Below the pieces are notes generated by a model. That model did not search any database and had not been told where the DNA came from. It saw nothing but the letters and a program-made list of their open reading frames with translations. A stretch of 64,000 bases of DNA, taken from contig JAFLBF010000003.1 in assembly GCA_017303895.1 (NCBI GenBank), forward strand, positions 85,148 through 149,147, in the 5' to 3' direction. The position numbers and the translations under genes are program-made. Positions 32,802 to 42,487 of this stretch are shown here, piece after piece (position 1 is the stretch's first letter; each line of letters begins with the position of its first letter). This DNA is from Bacteroidota bacterium. GTDB lineage: Bacteria > Bacteroidota > Bacteroidia > 2-12-FULL-35-15.

Positions 32802-33965
32802 TTATTGTTTTTGTTGATTAATCAGTTTTCGTAAATTTTTAATTTGGGATGCAAAGTAAAGTCTTTTTTCTGGATATTTCAAGCGTAAATTTTCATAAGC
32901 CTGAATTGCCTTGGCATAATTCCCCTGCAAAACGTATATTTTAGCTAAAGTCTCGCTTACAAAGGTGATATCGTCTGCCACACTCTGCTTGGCCATGTTT
33001 ACCGGATTGTAAAACTCGGTCTTTGGTCGGCTGATCTTCGGCTCTTCTTTGATGAACTTATCGATCAGGTCGAATGGAGTAGGGGCTTTAGAGCTTGTAT
33101 GGCTATCGTTTTCCTCTATCGATACTTCTTTTTCTTCGTTATTGATGTGTTTTAACCAGTCGGTAAACGATAATTTTTCAGGGTCAACAGCAATTTTCTT
33201 GTTTTCTTCTTCGGCCGGAGCGGTGTTCAATACAAAATTAGACTCAACGGTTTCTGTATTCTCTGCTGCTACTTCCTCTTTTCCTACCTCTGTGGTAAGC
33301 ATTTCTATTTCAACGGCTGTATCTGCCGCAGAACTTAAGTATTCTTTTTCTAATTCGGATACAGTTAGTTCTTCAGTACTTAAACTTTCTTTTGCTAAAA
33401 TATCTTTTAATGAAAGCTTCGGTTCTTCTTGTTCTCCTGTGGTTTCCACTGTTTCTTGTGAAGGGATCTCCTCTTGCGGTTTCTCTTTTTCAATGAGCCC
33501 CTGTATCTTTTCGATCACTTTTTCTTCGATGATCTCCTGAGCAGGAACATCGATCTCTTCGATCTCTTCCACTTCATGCTTCACCTCTTCCACTTGAACA
33601 ACAGGCTCAATTTTCTGTTCGATCACTTCCTCGCGGATCAATTCCTTTACAGCTTGCTCTATCTTTTTATCTTCGATCACAGCCTCGATCACAGGACTTG
33701 TTATTTCAGGGATCACCTGTTCGATCAGCTCATGGCGGTTCGTGATCAAGTGGTGCAATACTTTGCGGTCGCTCACAAAAGCTGCTGTTGTTTTGAGCTG
33801 ATTGTTGTAATGAATGCTTTCGGTATTGTGCAAACTTTTTGCATACAACAAATGCGCTGTCTGGAAATAAGGGAACACTTTTAACACATCAGCAAGCTGA
33901 ATGGCATCGGTAGCTGTGAGCTTTTCCGGTGCTTCCATGTATGATATGAATTGCCCTTTGTTCAT
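32802..33965 (-). CDS. TPR-type protein with acidic central region
   Basis: The product (387 residues) begins with KGQFISYMEAPEKLTATDAIQLADVLKVFPYFQTAHLLYAKSL, a helical segment common to a Bacteroidota family found between lptE and secG. A long Glu/Val/Ile-rich, low-complexity middle (about 105-270) follows. It ends with a TPR unit (VSETLAKIYVLQGNYAKAIQAYENLRLKYPEK). No signal peptide is present, so it is probably cytoplasmic or bound to the inner membrane through partners. The function is unknown; the conserved position suggests a link to envelope assembly. The stop of the upstream lptE gene is two bases before it. Confidence 0.75.
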   Translation of the reverse strand: MNKGQFISYMEAPEKLTATDAIQLADVLKVFPYFQTAHLLYAKSLHNTESIHYNNQLKTTAAFVSDRKVLHHLITNRHELIEQVIPEITSPVIEAVIEDKKIEQAVKELIREEVIEQKIEPVVQVEEVKHEVEEIEEIDVPAQEIIEEKVIEKIQGLIEKEKPQEEIPSQETVETTGEQEEPKLSLKDILAKESLSTEELTVSELEKEYLSSAADTAVEIEMLTTEVGKEEVAAENTETVESNFVLNTAPAEEENKKIAVDPEKLSFTDWLKHINNEEKEVSIEENDSHTSSKAPTPFDLIDKFIKEEPKISRPKTEFYNPVNMAKQSVADDITFVSETLAKIYVLQGNYAKAIQAYENLRLKYPEKRLYFASQIKNLRKLINQQKQ

Positions 33966-33967
33966 GT

Positions 33968-34480
33968 TTACCAGTCGTTCAACGCTCTGTTAAAAATATC
34001 CAGTGTTAACTGATCATTGATCTGCTGGATTAATTCCTGTTCAACAGAGCTTAAACTTTGATCACTGTTGTAGTCTGCAAATCTAGAAAAACTTTGTTCG
34101 AAATTCTTTTTTTCATCAAAACTGCATTTGTATTTCACCGTTACCGTTATTGTCAAACGGTTCAATGCTGCTAAGTCCGTACTCTGAATAGCAATGGGTG
34201 CTGTTGAATAACCGGTGATGCTGCCTTCAAAATCCAGATCGCCATTTTTATTCACCAATCCCAAACGTGTTTGAGAGCTCAAACGGTCGCGCAAGGCTTC
34301 TGTAAACACCTGACTTAAGGTAGGAGGAGCTAATGATGCTTGATTTTGAAAGTATTGTACCGATACGGTTTGTGCTTCCGGTGGAATGGTAGCTCCACTA
34401 AAACCGTAATGCATTTTGCAAGCAGGCAAACCAGCTATCAAAACGAAAAAAGTGAAAAGTAGAATAACTTTCTCTTTCAT
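33968..34480 (-). CDS. lptE: LptE family lipoprotein
   Basis: The product (170 residues) is an outer-membrane lipoprotein of the LptE family, which pairs with LptD to insert lipopolysaccharide. It has a lipoprotein signal (VILLFTFFVLIAGLPAC) and a conserved start of the mature part (KMHYGFSGATIPPEAQTVSVQYFQNQASLAPPTLSQVFTEALRDRL). An earlier in-frame ATG (34516) adds 12 residues in front of the signal peptide and is less likely. It is the second gene of the operon behind the sigma-54 activator. Confidence 0.88.
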   Translation of the reverse strand: MKEKVILLFTFFVLIAGLPACKMHYGFSGATIPPEAQTVSVQYFQNQASLAPPTLSQVFTEALRDRLSSQTRLGLVNKNGDLDFEGSITGYSTAPIAIQSTDLAALNRLTITVTVKYKCSFDEKKNFEQSFSRFADYNSDQSLSSVEQELIQQINDQLTLDIFNRALNDW

Positions 34481-34535
34481 TTTTGATAGTGATAAATATG
34501 TAAGTGGTTTGCTCAAAATGCTGAATAGTTGATGT

Positions 34536-35771
34536 CTATTTTATATTGTATTCATTGATCTTTCTGTACAAGGTACGTTCAGATATTCCCAGCTCTTTAG
34601 CAGCATTCTTACGTTTGCCTTTATGTTTTGCCAAGGCCTTTTTGATCATGTCTTCTTCAATTTCCTGCAATGAAAGTGTTTCTTCCACTTCGATCATCTT
34701 TGCATTATTCTCACTGATCACTGTTGGAGTAGAGGTGTTGTAACCCAATTGAATGGTAGTCTCCGGTGATCCAACATCCTGGTATAATTTTTTAATGATG
34801 GTTGCATTCTCCGGATGAAAATCATGATTCATTTGATTGTCATTCTCAATAAGATCTACCACTACTTTTTTTAGATCGGTCAGATCTTTTTTCATATCGA
34901 ACAATACTTTGTAAAGAATATCTCGTTCGCTGAAATCGTTGCCGGCTCCACCTGCTGTGTTGCTTGCCAATACAGGGAGTTGTGATGTTTGATTGACCGG
35001 TAGATATTTTAACAAGGTCTCTGCATTAATATCTCTTGTTTTTTCGATCACCGAAATTTGTTCAGTTATATTTTTTAGCTGACGAACATTTCCCTGGAAA
35101 TAATAATTGCTCAATACGTGTTCCGCTTCTGCATCTAATTTGATGGTTGGCATACGGTATTTTGCAGAAAAATCAGCAGCAAATTTTCTGAAGAGAAGAT
35201 GGATGTCCTGTTTGCGTTCGCGTAATGGCGGCACAATGATCGGAACTGTATTCAAACGGTAATAAAGATCTTCTCTGAATTTCCCTTTTTCAATTGCTTG
35301 TTGGATGTTTACATTCGTTGCTGCTACTACACGAACATCGGTTTTTAATACTTTGGAAGAACCTACTTTTATGAATTCTCCACTTTCCAATACACGTAAC
35401 AATCTGGCTTGTGTTGCCATTGGCATTTCAGCCACCTCATCTAAAAAGATGGTTCCTCCGTTAGCCACTTCAAAATAACCTTTGCGGGCTTCGTGTGCTC
35501 CCGTAAAAGATCCTTTTTCATGTCCGAATAATTCAGAGTCGATCGTTCCTTCCGGAATAGCACCGCAGTTCACTGCAATGTATTGTCCGTGTTTACGTGC
35601 ACTCAATGCATGAATGATCTGTGGAAATACCTCTTTACCTGTTCCGCTTTCACCGGTGATCAAAACCGTTAGATCTGTTGGAGCTACTTGCTTCGCAATG
35701 TCAATTGCACGATCAAGTAAGGGTGAACTACCAATGATTCCAAATCTGTTTTTTATTTCTTGTAATGTCAT
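34536..35771 (-). CDS. Sigma-54-dependent transcriptional activator (no receiver domain)
   Basis: The product (411 residues) starts directly with the AAA+ sigma-54 interaction module: ITGESGTGKEVFPQ (Walker A), the sigma-54 contact loop GSFTGA (a GAFTGA variant), and GGTIFLDEVAEMP (Walker B), followed by arginine fingers. The C-terminal Fis-type helix-turn-helix is KHKGKRKNAAKELGISERTLYRKINEYNIK. There is no N-terminal receiver, PAS or GAF domain, so regulation is not by phosphorylation of the protein itself. The start at MTLQEIKNRFGIIG is the family-conserved one; an in-frame ATG 11 codons earlier is rejected. Position between miaB and lptE is typical of Bacteroidota. Confidence 0.92.
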   Translation of the reverse strand: MTLQEIKNRFGIIGSSPLLDRAIDIAKQVAPTDLTVLITGESGTGKEVFPQIIHALSARKHGQYIAVNCGAIPEGTIDSELFGHEKGSFTGAHEARKGYFEVANGGTIFLDEVAEMPMATQARLLRVLESGEFIKVGSSKVLKTDVRVVAATNVNIQQAIEKGKFREDLYYRLNTVPIIVPPLRERKQDIHLLFRKFAADFSAKYRMPTIKLDAEAEHVLSNYYFQGNVRQLKNITEQISVIEKTRDINAETLLKYLPVNQTSQLPVLASNTAGGAGNDFSERDILYKVLFDMKKDLTDLKKVVVDLIENDNQMNHDFHPENATIIKKLYQDVGSPETTIQLGYNTSTPTVISENNAKMIEVEETLSLQEIEEDMIKKALAKHKGKRKNAAKELGISERTLYRKINEYNIK

Positions 35772-35894
35772 ACTAAGATGAAAGATTAAAGATGAAAGAA
35801 TCAAGATTTCTGTCTTTATTCTGTAGATGATTTTTGCCCAATTAACAAAGTGTAAAATTGTACATTGTCTATTGTCTTGTATTTCTGCTATTAT

Positions 35895-37328
35895 CTATTT
35901 TACTACTTTTCCGATCAATGTGGCACCTGTGCACGATTCAGCCAATACATTCACATAATCGCCCGGTTTGTAGTTTTCTTTTGGAAAAACAACCACCAAG
36001 CTTTGTGAATTTCTGCCAAACAATTGCTCTTTTGATTTTTTGGATACGCCCTCAACCAATACACGGTGCACTTTGCCCAAGCCTTCCTTTGTTCTTAAAG
36101 CAGAATGTTTTAATTGAAGATCTACGATCTCTGCTAATCTTCTGCTTTTCACTTCAGCAGGCACATCGTCTTTGTATTTACGTTCGGCTAATGTTTTTGG
36201 ACGTTCGCTGTACGCAAACATGTAACCAAAATCATACTTCACATATTCCATCAATGATAAGGTATCTTGATGTTCTTCTTCTGTCTCTGAGCAAAATCCG
36301 GTGATGATGTCCATCGATATCGCACAGTCAGGAATGATCTTTCTGATCGAGTCGATACGACTCATATACCACTCACGTGTGTAACCTCGGTTCATCATTT
36401 CCAGTATTCTGGAATTGCCCGATTGAACAGGCAAGTGAATGTAATTACAAATATTCTCATGTTTCGCGATCATGTACAATACATCATCGGTCATGTCTTT
36501 TGGGTGTGATGTGCTGAAGCGTACACGCAGATCAGGATGTACCAAGGCTACTTTTTCAAGTAGCTGGGCAAATGTAGTGGCATGCTCTAATTCTTCTTTT
36601 GTAGGATTTTCTTTTTTTAATCCTCCTCCGGTCCATAAATAAGAATCCACATTTTGTCCCAATAATGTTACTTCTCTGTAACCTTGTTCAAATAGATCTT
36701 TTGCTTCCTGAACGATGGTTTCCGGCTCGCGACTTCTTTCTCTTCCTCTGGTGAATGGGACAACACAGAACGAACACATGTTATCACAACCACGGGTGAT
36801 ACTGATGAATGCACTCACGCCATTGCTGCCTAATCGAACAGGAGCAATATCGGCATAGGTCTCTTCTTTCGATAAAAGAACATTTACGGCTTTTTGACCG
36901 GTCTCTGCTGTTTCGATCAGTTCAGGTAAACTTCTGTAAGCATCGGGCCCAACAACAATATCTACCAGTTTTTCTTCTTCCAGGAATTTAGATTTTAAAC
37001 GTTCCGCCATACATCCCAATACTCCAACGATCAGATCGGGGTTCGTTTTCTTCGCTTTTTTATATTCATTCAAACGCTGACGAACACGTTGTTCAGCGCC
37101 TTCACGGATAGCACAGGTGTTTACAAAGATCACATCTGCCTCAAAAAAATCCTGAGTGGTGCTGAATCCTTTGTCTTTTAAAATGGATGCTACGATCTCA
37201 CTATCTGAAAAATTCATTGCACAGCCATAACTCTCCAGAAAAAGTTTTTTTCCATTCGAGTTTTGGGGCTGCTCCACCATCAAGGCTTCACCTTGTTTAC
37301 TTTCGTCAATTACTTTATTCTCGCTCAT
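35895..37328 (-). CDS. miaB: tRNA-2-methylthio-N6-dimethylallyladenosine synthase MiaB
   Basis: The product (477 residues) adds a methylthio group to A37 of tRNAs reading UNN codons. The N-terminal UPF0004 domain holds three cluster cysteines ([38 protein letters not shown]). The radical SAM motif is [20 protein letters not shown], and a TRAM domain closes the protein ([24 protein letters not shown]). A -7 element overlaps the alternative ATG at 37349, so the start at MSENKV is preferred. Confidence 0.96.
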   Translation of the reverse strand: MSENKVIDESKQGEALMVEQPQNSNGKKLFLESYGCAMNFSDSEIVASILKDKGFSTTQDFFEADVIFVNTCAIREGAEQRVRQRLNEYKKAKKTNPDLIVGVLGCMAERLKSKFLEEEKLVDIVVGPDAYRSLPELIETAETGQKAVNVLLSKEETYADIAPVRLGSNGVSAFISITRGCDNMCSFCVVPFTRGRERSREPETIVQEAKDLFEQGYREVTLLGQNVDSYLWTGGGLKKENPTKEELEHATTFAQLLEKVALVHPDLRVRFSTSHPKDMTDDVLYMIAKHENICNYIHLPVQSGNSRILEMMNRGYTREWYMSRIDSIRKIIPDCAISMDIITGFCSETEEEHQDTLSLMEYVKYDFGYMFAYSERPKTLAERKYKDDVPAEVKSRRLAEIVDLQLKHSALRTKEGLGKVHRVLVEGVSKKSKEQLFGRNSQSLVVVFPKENYKPGDYVNVLAESCTGATLIGKVVK

Positions 37329-37346
37329 TTTTATTTTAATGGAACG

Positions 37347-37354
37347 CAAAGGTA
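37347..37354 (-). promoter_or_regulatory. -7 element of miaB
   Basis: The minus strand reads TACCTTTG, 18 bases before the chosen miaB start and overlapping the earlier in-frame ATG. Confidence 0.5.
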
Positions 37355-37415
37355 ACTAAAAAAGACAGGGTGACAAAATGGCGCAATCTAAATATTCGTT
37401 AAAAAAAATAAAAAA

Positions 37416-37440
37416 TTATATATATATTATATATATATAT
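37416..37440. repeat. Alternating TA tract between miaB and topA
   Basis: An almost pure run of alternating T and A with one TT break, in the divergent promoter region. It may melt or extrude as a cruciform under negative supercoiling, and it lies 120 bases from the start of topA. Confidence 0.6.
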
Positions 37441-37458
37441 GAACTGACATTTGCAAAT

Positions 37459-37466
37459 TAAATTTG
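37459..37466 (+). promoter_or_regulatory. -7 element of topA
   Basis: TAAATTTG matches TAnnTTTG, 92 bases upstream of the ATG, giving a leader of about 85 bases. A purine-rich AAAAGGAGCTAGCGT precedes the ATG. Confidence 0.4.
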
Positions 37467-37558
37467 GAATTTTCCTTTTTGATTTGTTTTCTTTGCAACC
37501 GATTCAGAAAATGATCGGTCTCTATTTTGGGAAAATAATTTTTAAAAGGAGCTAGCGT

Positions 37559-40015
37559 ATGAGCAAAAATTTAGTGATTGTGGAGTCGCCTGCAAAGGCA
37601 AAAACGATAGAAGGATTTTTAGGGGAAGGATTTGTAGTTAAGTCAAGTTTTGGTCACGTTCGTGACCTCGCTAAAAAAGGGTTAGGAGTGGATATTGAAA
37701 ACAAATTCACACCTACCTATGAAATATCACCGGATAAAACAAAGGTGGTGAGCGAATTAAAATCATTAGCAAAAAAAGCAGATACTGTTTGGTTAGCAAC
37801 CGATGAGGACCGTGAGGGAGAAGCCATTTCATGGCATCTATACGAGTCATTGGGGCTGGATGGAAAAAATACAAAACGTATTGTATTTCATGAGATCACC
37901 AAACCTGCGATTAAAAATGCAATTGCCAATCCACGCACCATTGATAAACATTTGGTAGATGCGCAGCAAGCGCGTAGAATATTAGATCGTCTGGTTGGTT
38001 TTGAACTTTCTCCGATCCTTTGGAAAAAAGTTCGTCCGTCATTATCTGCAGGACGTGTACAGTCTGTTGCCGTTCGATTGATCGTAGAGCGTGAACGCGA
38101 GATCATGAATTTTAAGAGCACTTCAACGTATAAAGTAGTTGCTAATTTTGTTTCAGGAAAATCAGTTGTGAAAGCGGAGTTGAATAAAAAATTTGCAACA
38201 CACGATGAGGCAAAAGCGTTCTTGAAAAAATGTGAATCGGCAGACTTTACAATTGAATCAGTTGAAACAAAGCCAACAAAAAAATCTCCTTCAGCACCAT
38301 TTACAACATCTACTTTACAGCAGGAAGCTGCACGTAAATTAGGTTTTTCTGTTGCTCAAACCATGGTTGTTGCACAGCGTTTGTACGAAAGCGGAAAGAT
38401 CACCTACATGAGAACGGATTCTGTGAACCTGTCGGATACTGCGATTGGTCAAGCAACAGAAGCGATCACCGGAAATTATGGTGCGAATTATTTGAATATC
38501 CGTCAGTATAAAACCAAATCAAAAGGAGCACAGGAAGCACACGAGGCGATCCGTCCGACCTATATTCAAAACTCTACTATTGAAGGCGATTCAGCAGATA
38601 AACGTTTATATGATCTGATCTGGAAACGTACCATCGCTTCACAGATGAGTGATGCTGAGTTGGAAAAAACAACTGCAGTTATCACGGTTTCAAATGCATC
38701 AGAAAAATTTGTTGCACAAGGTGAAGTATTGAAGTTTGATGGTTTCTTGAAAGTATATCTGGAAGGAACGGATGATGAAGATGAAGAAAACCAGGAAGGA
38801 ATGTTGCCTCCGATCAAGGTTGGTGAAAAATTGAACGCAAATGAGATCACAGCGACACAACGTTTTACGCACCATCCTGCACGTTACACAGAGGCGAGTT
38901 TAGTAAAGAAATTAGAAGAGTTAGGCATCGGCCGTCCTTCAACTTATGCGCCCACCATCTCTACCGTTCAAAAGCGTGGATATGTGGTGAAAGAAGATAG
39001 AGAAGGTGTTCAACGAAATTACAGTGTGATCACTCTGAAAGGAAATAAGATCACCGAAGAAACAAAAACAGAAGGTACCGGTGCTGAGAAAAATAAAATG
39101 TTTCCAACCGATATTGGGATGGTAGTAAATGACTTCTTGTTGAAAGAATTCCCTCAGATCCTCGATTTTCATTTTACAGCGAAAGTAGAAGAGGAGTTTG
39201 ATGAGATCGCTGAAGGAAAGATCAATTGGACAAAAATGCTTTCTGACTTTTACAAACCTTTTCATAAAAGTGTTGAGAATACTTCCGAAAATTCGGAGAG
39301 AGCAAGTGGAGAACGTTTGTTGGGGGTAGATCCGGTTACAGGTAAAAATGTGTATGTGCGTATTGGCCGTTTTGGTCCGATGGCGCAATTGGGTGAAGGT
39401 GATGATGAAAACAACAAGCCTAAATTTGCAAGTTTGCGCAGAGATCAACGTTTAGAAACGATCACCTTTGAAGAGGCTTTGGATCTGTTTAAACTTCCTC
39501 GTACCGTTGGTGAATTTGAAGGGAAAGAAATGGTAGTAGCTGTTGGTCGTTTTGGTCCGTATGTCCGCCACAACAGTGTGTTTGTTTCTTTGAAAAAAGA
39601 AGACGATCCAATGACGGTTACAGCTGATCGTTGCATTGAATTGATCCTAGCAAAACGTCAAGCGGAGATTGATAAGTATATAAAAACATTCCCTGAAAAT
39701 CCAGAAGTACAGGTGTTGAATGGTCGTTGGGGTCCATACTTGGTGGTGGGCGACAATAATTTCAAATTGCCCAAAGGTGTTGATCCGAAAGGATTGTCAT
39801 TGCAGGATTGTTTGGATATTGCAGCTGATCCTAAGAATGCAAGCAAGGGAAATCGTTTTAAGAAAAAGACAGCAGCAAAAGCAGCACCGGCTAAACCTGC
39901 CCGCAAAACAGGCGGAAAAGCCGCAGCTCCTAATAAAGCAGCGAAAGCAGTAAAGAAGGCGGCACCTAAAAAGGCAGCAAAAAAGGCTGTTAAAAAAGTG
40001 GCAAAGAAAAAATAG
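37559..40015 (+). CDS. topA: DNA topoisomerase I with lysine-rich tail
   Basis: The product (818 residues) is a type IA topoisomerase that relaxes negative supercoils. The TOPRIM domain has KNLVIVESPAKAKTIEGFLG and DEDREGEAISWHL; the catalytic tyrosine is Tyr283 in KITYMRTDSVNLSD. The C-terminal region has the repeated RIGRFGPMAQLG, AVGRFGPYVRHN and GRWGPYLVVGDNNFKLPKG modules that replace zinc ribbons in many Bacteroidota. The last 60 or so residues are almost only Lys, Ala and Pro (AAPKKAAKKAVKKVAKKK), like a histone H1 tail, and probably bind DNA. It precedes the arginase-like gene by 51 bases. Confidence 0.97.
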   Translation: MSKNLVIVESPAKAKTIEGFLGEGFVVKSSFGHVRDLAKKGLGVDIENKFTPTYEISPDKTKVVSELKSLAKKADTVWLATDEDREGEAISWHLYESLGLDGKNTKRIVFHEITKPAIKNAIANPRTIDKHLVDAQQARRILDRLVGFELSPILWKKVRPSLSAGRVQSVAVRLIVEREREIMNFKSTSTYKVVANFVSGKSVVKAELNKKFATHDEAKAFLKKCESADFTIESVETKPTKKSPSAPFTTSTLQQEAARKLGFSVAQTMVVAQRLYESGKITYMRTDSVNLSDTAIGQATEAITGNYGANYLNIRQYKTKSKGAQEAHEAIRPTYIQNSTIEGDSADKRLYDLIWKRTIASQMSDAELEKTTAVITVSNASEKFVAQGEVLKFDGFLKVYLEGTDDEDEENQEGMLPPIKVGEKLNANEITATQRFTHHPARYTEASLVKKLEELGIGRPSTYAPTISTVQKRGYVVKEDREGVQRNYSVITLKGNKITEETKTEGTGAEKNKMFPTDIGMVVNDFLLKEFPQILDFHFTAKVEEEFDEIAEGKINWTKMLSDFYKPFHKSVENTSENSERASGERLLGVDPVTGKNVYVRIGRFGPMAQLGEGDDENNKPKFASLRRDQRLETITFEEALDLFKLPRTVGEFEGKEMVVAVGRFGPYVRHNSVFVSLKKEDDPMTVTADRCIELILAKRQAEIDKYIKTFPENPEVQVLNGRWGPYLVVGDNNFKLPKGVDPKGLSLQDCLDIAADPKNASKGNRFKKKTAAKAAPAKPARKTGGKAAAPNKAAKAVKKAAPKKAAKKAVKKVAKKK

Positions 40016-40066
40016 ATAAACTCATGAAGCAGGTACAACCTGCGAATTGCTCCAAATAGTTATACT

Positions 40067-41236
40067 ATGCAAGAATATTTTTCTCCTGTAGATGTTGCTG
40101 ATTTTAATGGCAGTAAAAACTATGCAGAAACATCGTATGGTAAAATTATAAACGCTTACAAAAAGGGAGAAGAGTTTCCTGATCTCGATGGAGTACATCT
40201 TGCCATCATTGGAGTACAGGAGGATAGAAAAGCGCTCAATAACGAAGGTTGTGGTTTGGCGGCTGATTATGTGCGTGAAAATCTATACAAACTTTTTCAA
40301 GGAAATTATAGTGCAAAGATCGTTGATCTGGGTAACATCAGAAAAGGCAACAGGATCGAAGATAGTTATTTTGCAGTAAGCGATGTATTGTCGCAATTGC
40401 TCAAGAAAAATATTATTCCCGTAATTATTGGAGGCGGACAAGATCTGACCTATTCCAATTACCTGGCTTACCAAAAGATGGAACAAACCATCAATATTGT
40501 TGCTGTTGATTCCGCTTTTGACATTGGTGATGGTGATGCGGAATTAAATTCAGAAAGTTATTTAAGTAAGATCATTTTACATAAGCCTAACATTTTGTTT
40601 AACTATAGCAATGTAGGCTACCAAACCTATTTTGTTGATCAAAACTCCATCGAGTTGATGAACAAACTTTATTTCGATGCCCACCGTTTGGGTGCTCTTC
40701 GAAAAAATATGGAAGACGTTGAGCCGATCGTGCGTAATGCCGATGTGGTCACCTTTGATATTTCGGCTATCCGCCAGAGTGATGCGCCCGGCAATGGAAA
40801 TGCATCACCCAATGGATTTTATGGAGAGGAAGCCTGTCAGATTACCCGCTACGCGGGAATGAGTGATAAATTAACGTCCATTGGTTTTTATGAGATCAAT
40901 CCCGCTTTTGATACCAATAAACAAACAGCACATTTGGTTGCACAGATGATCTGGTATTTTATTGACGGATATTATAACCGTAAGAAAGATTATCCCATTG
41001 TGGATAAGTCGGAATACACCAAATACCGTGTTTCAATCACCAATCATGAGCATGAGATCGTTTTTTACAAGAGTAACAAAAGCGACCGTTGGTGGATGGA
41101 TGTACCCTATCCGGTGAATCATCAGATCAAATTCGAGCGTCACCACATGGTTCCATGCTCGTATAGCGATTATGAGACGGCTTGCAGGGATGAAATGCCG
41201 GACAGGTGGTGGCAGACCTATCAAAAATTAGGGTAG
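40067..41236 (+). CDS. Ureohydrolase-fold protein (annotated type: formimidoylglutamase), degenerate metal site
   Basis: The product (389 residues) has the arginase/agmatinase/formimidoylglutamase fold, but its metal site is altered. Where active enzymes have GGDHS it has GGGQD (122-126), replacing the ligand His by Gln125. DAHxD is DSAFD (148-152), losing the His. SFDxD is TFDIS (231-233), losing the second Asp. Three Asp ligands remain. A hydrolase role is therefore doubtful. The C-terminal 90 residues (EYTKYRVSITNHEHEIVFYKSNKSDRWWMDVPYPVNH and on) are additional to typical arginases. The gene lies between topA and the type IX secretion genes, an arrangement I recall from other Bacteroidota, so it may be linked to that system; this is inference. 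Confidence 0.8.
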   Translation: MQEYFSPVDVADFNGSKNYAETSYGKIINAYKKGEEFPDLDGVHLAIIGVQEDRKALNNEGCGLAADYVRENLYKLFQGNYSAKIVDLGNIRKGNRIEDSYFAVSDVLSQLLKKNIIPVIIGGGQDLTYSNYLAYQKMEQTINIVAVDSAFDIGDGDAELNSESYLSKIILHKPNILFNYSNVGYQTYFVDQNSIELMNKLYFDAHRLGALRKNMEDVEPIVRNADVVTFDISAIRQSDAPGNGNASPNGFYGEEACQITRYAGMSDKLTSIGFYEINPAFDTNKQTAHLVAQMIWYFIDGYYNRKKDYPIVDKSEYTKYRVSITNHEHEIVFYKSNKSDRWWMDVPYPVNHQIKFERHHMVPCSYSDYETACRDEMPDRWWQTYQKLG

Positions 41237-41378
41237 GGAATCAAAAATTAACCACTTTTAACAATAAAATGTTTAAAAAATTTGTTTTTTACAAACTAAT
41301 ATCTAATTTAGCGACCTGACAAATAGTATAATTTTTAAAAAAAGCATAAAACTTTGTTAATTTTTTAACACAGAAAAC

Positions 41379-42359
41379 ATGAAAAAAACCCTTACTACTA
41401 TTGCTTTATCGATCACTGGATTGGTTGCTTTTGCACAGCAAGATGCTCAGTTCAGTATGAACATGTTCAACCGTTTGGCGGTGAATCCTGCTTATGCCGG
41501 AACGAACAAAGCCTTGTGTGCTACTTTGTTGTATCGTCAACAATGGACTAGCTTTCCTGGGGCTCCAAAAACGGGCTTATTGAGTGTTGACTTTGGCCAA
41601 GTTGCTCGCGGTGGTGTAGGTTTGACTGTTGATCAAGATCAGTTAGGGTTTGAAAAAACATTAAAAGCGAAATTGGCATATTCATTCCACTTAGCTGTAG
41701 GGCCTGGTATTTTAGGTATCGGTTTGGATGCGGGAATGATCCAAAAATCAATTGATGGGACTAAATGGTTAGCTCCTGATGGAACATCTACTGCTACAGG
41801 CGGTGGTACTGACCAAGCTATTCCTTGGGGGGGTGCTGCAGCTACTACTTATGATGTAGGATTTGGTTTATATTATACAACAAGTAAATTGTATGTTGGT
41901 TTATCTTCATTACACTTACCTGAACAAACACTAACCAAGAGCGGTGGTGCTGCAAATACGCCATTGTTCTATGACTTCGATTATAAAGTAGCTCGTCACT
42001 ATTATGTGATGGCTGGTTATACTTTTGATGCAGGGTCACAATTTAAGATCACTCCAAGCGTTTTAGCTAAGTCTGACGCTTCATCAACACAAGTTGATAT
42101 CAATATATTAGCGAAATGGAATAACATGGTGTTCGTAGGTGCTTCTTACCGTTTAACAGATGCAATCCCTGTTATGGCTGGTTTAGAATGGCCAATGAAA
42201 AATCAAAAATCAACATTGAAGTTTGGTTATTCTTATGATGTTACATTGTCTGCAATCAAAAATCATAGCAATGGAACACATGAAATCATGTTGGGTTTCT
42301 GCCAAAAATTTGCGAAACCTGAGAAGAAACAAGGTCACATGAACGTACGTTTCTTATAA
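41379..42359 (+). CDS. porP: PorP/SprF family type IX secretion system membrane protein
   Basis: The product (326 residues) has a signal peptide (TLTTIALSITGLVAFAQ) followed by the family opening QQDAQFSMNMFNRLAVNPAYAGTNKALCATLLYRQQW. Alternating beta-strands typical of an outer-membrane barrel run to the end. PorP/SprF proteins attach type IX components and some secreted adhesins to the outer membrane. It stands first in the gld cluster, the porP position in Porphyromonas gingivalis (porPKLMN). A hairpin lies between it and gldK and could adjust the stoichiometry. Confidence 0.93.
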   Translation: MKKTLTTIALSITGLVAFAQQDAQFSMNMFNRLAVNPAYAGTNKALCATLLYRQQWTSFPGAPKTGLLSVDFGQVARGGVGLTVDQDQLGFEKTLKAKLAYSFHLAVGPGILGIGLDAGMIQKSIDGTKWLAPDGTSTATGGGTDQAIPWGGAAATTYDVGFGLYYTTSKLYVGLSSLHLPEQTLTKSGGAANTPLFYDFDYKVARHYYVMAGYTFDAGSQFKITPSVLAKSDASSTQVDINILAKWNNMVFVGASYRLTDAIPVMAGLEWPMKNQKSTLKFGYSYDVTLSAIKNHSNGTHEIMLGFCQKFAKPEKKQGHMNVRFL

Positions 42360-42421
42360 AAAATTTAATTTTTTGTAACCTTATTTCAAAACTATCGTTT
42401 AAGCTACCCTATTTCATCATC

Positions 42422-42450
42422 AAATCACCATACTTGTGTGTGGTGATTTT
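42422..42450 (+). terminator. Hairpin between the porP-like gene and gldK
   Basis: AAATCACCA and TGGTGATTT form a nine-base stem around a ten-base loop, followed by only one further T. It is a weak terminator or a processing site that would lower expression of downstream genes. Confidence 0.55.
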
Positions 42451-42487
42451 GTAACAAAATAGGGGTTTAATATAAAAACAAAAAACA

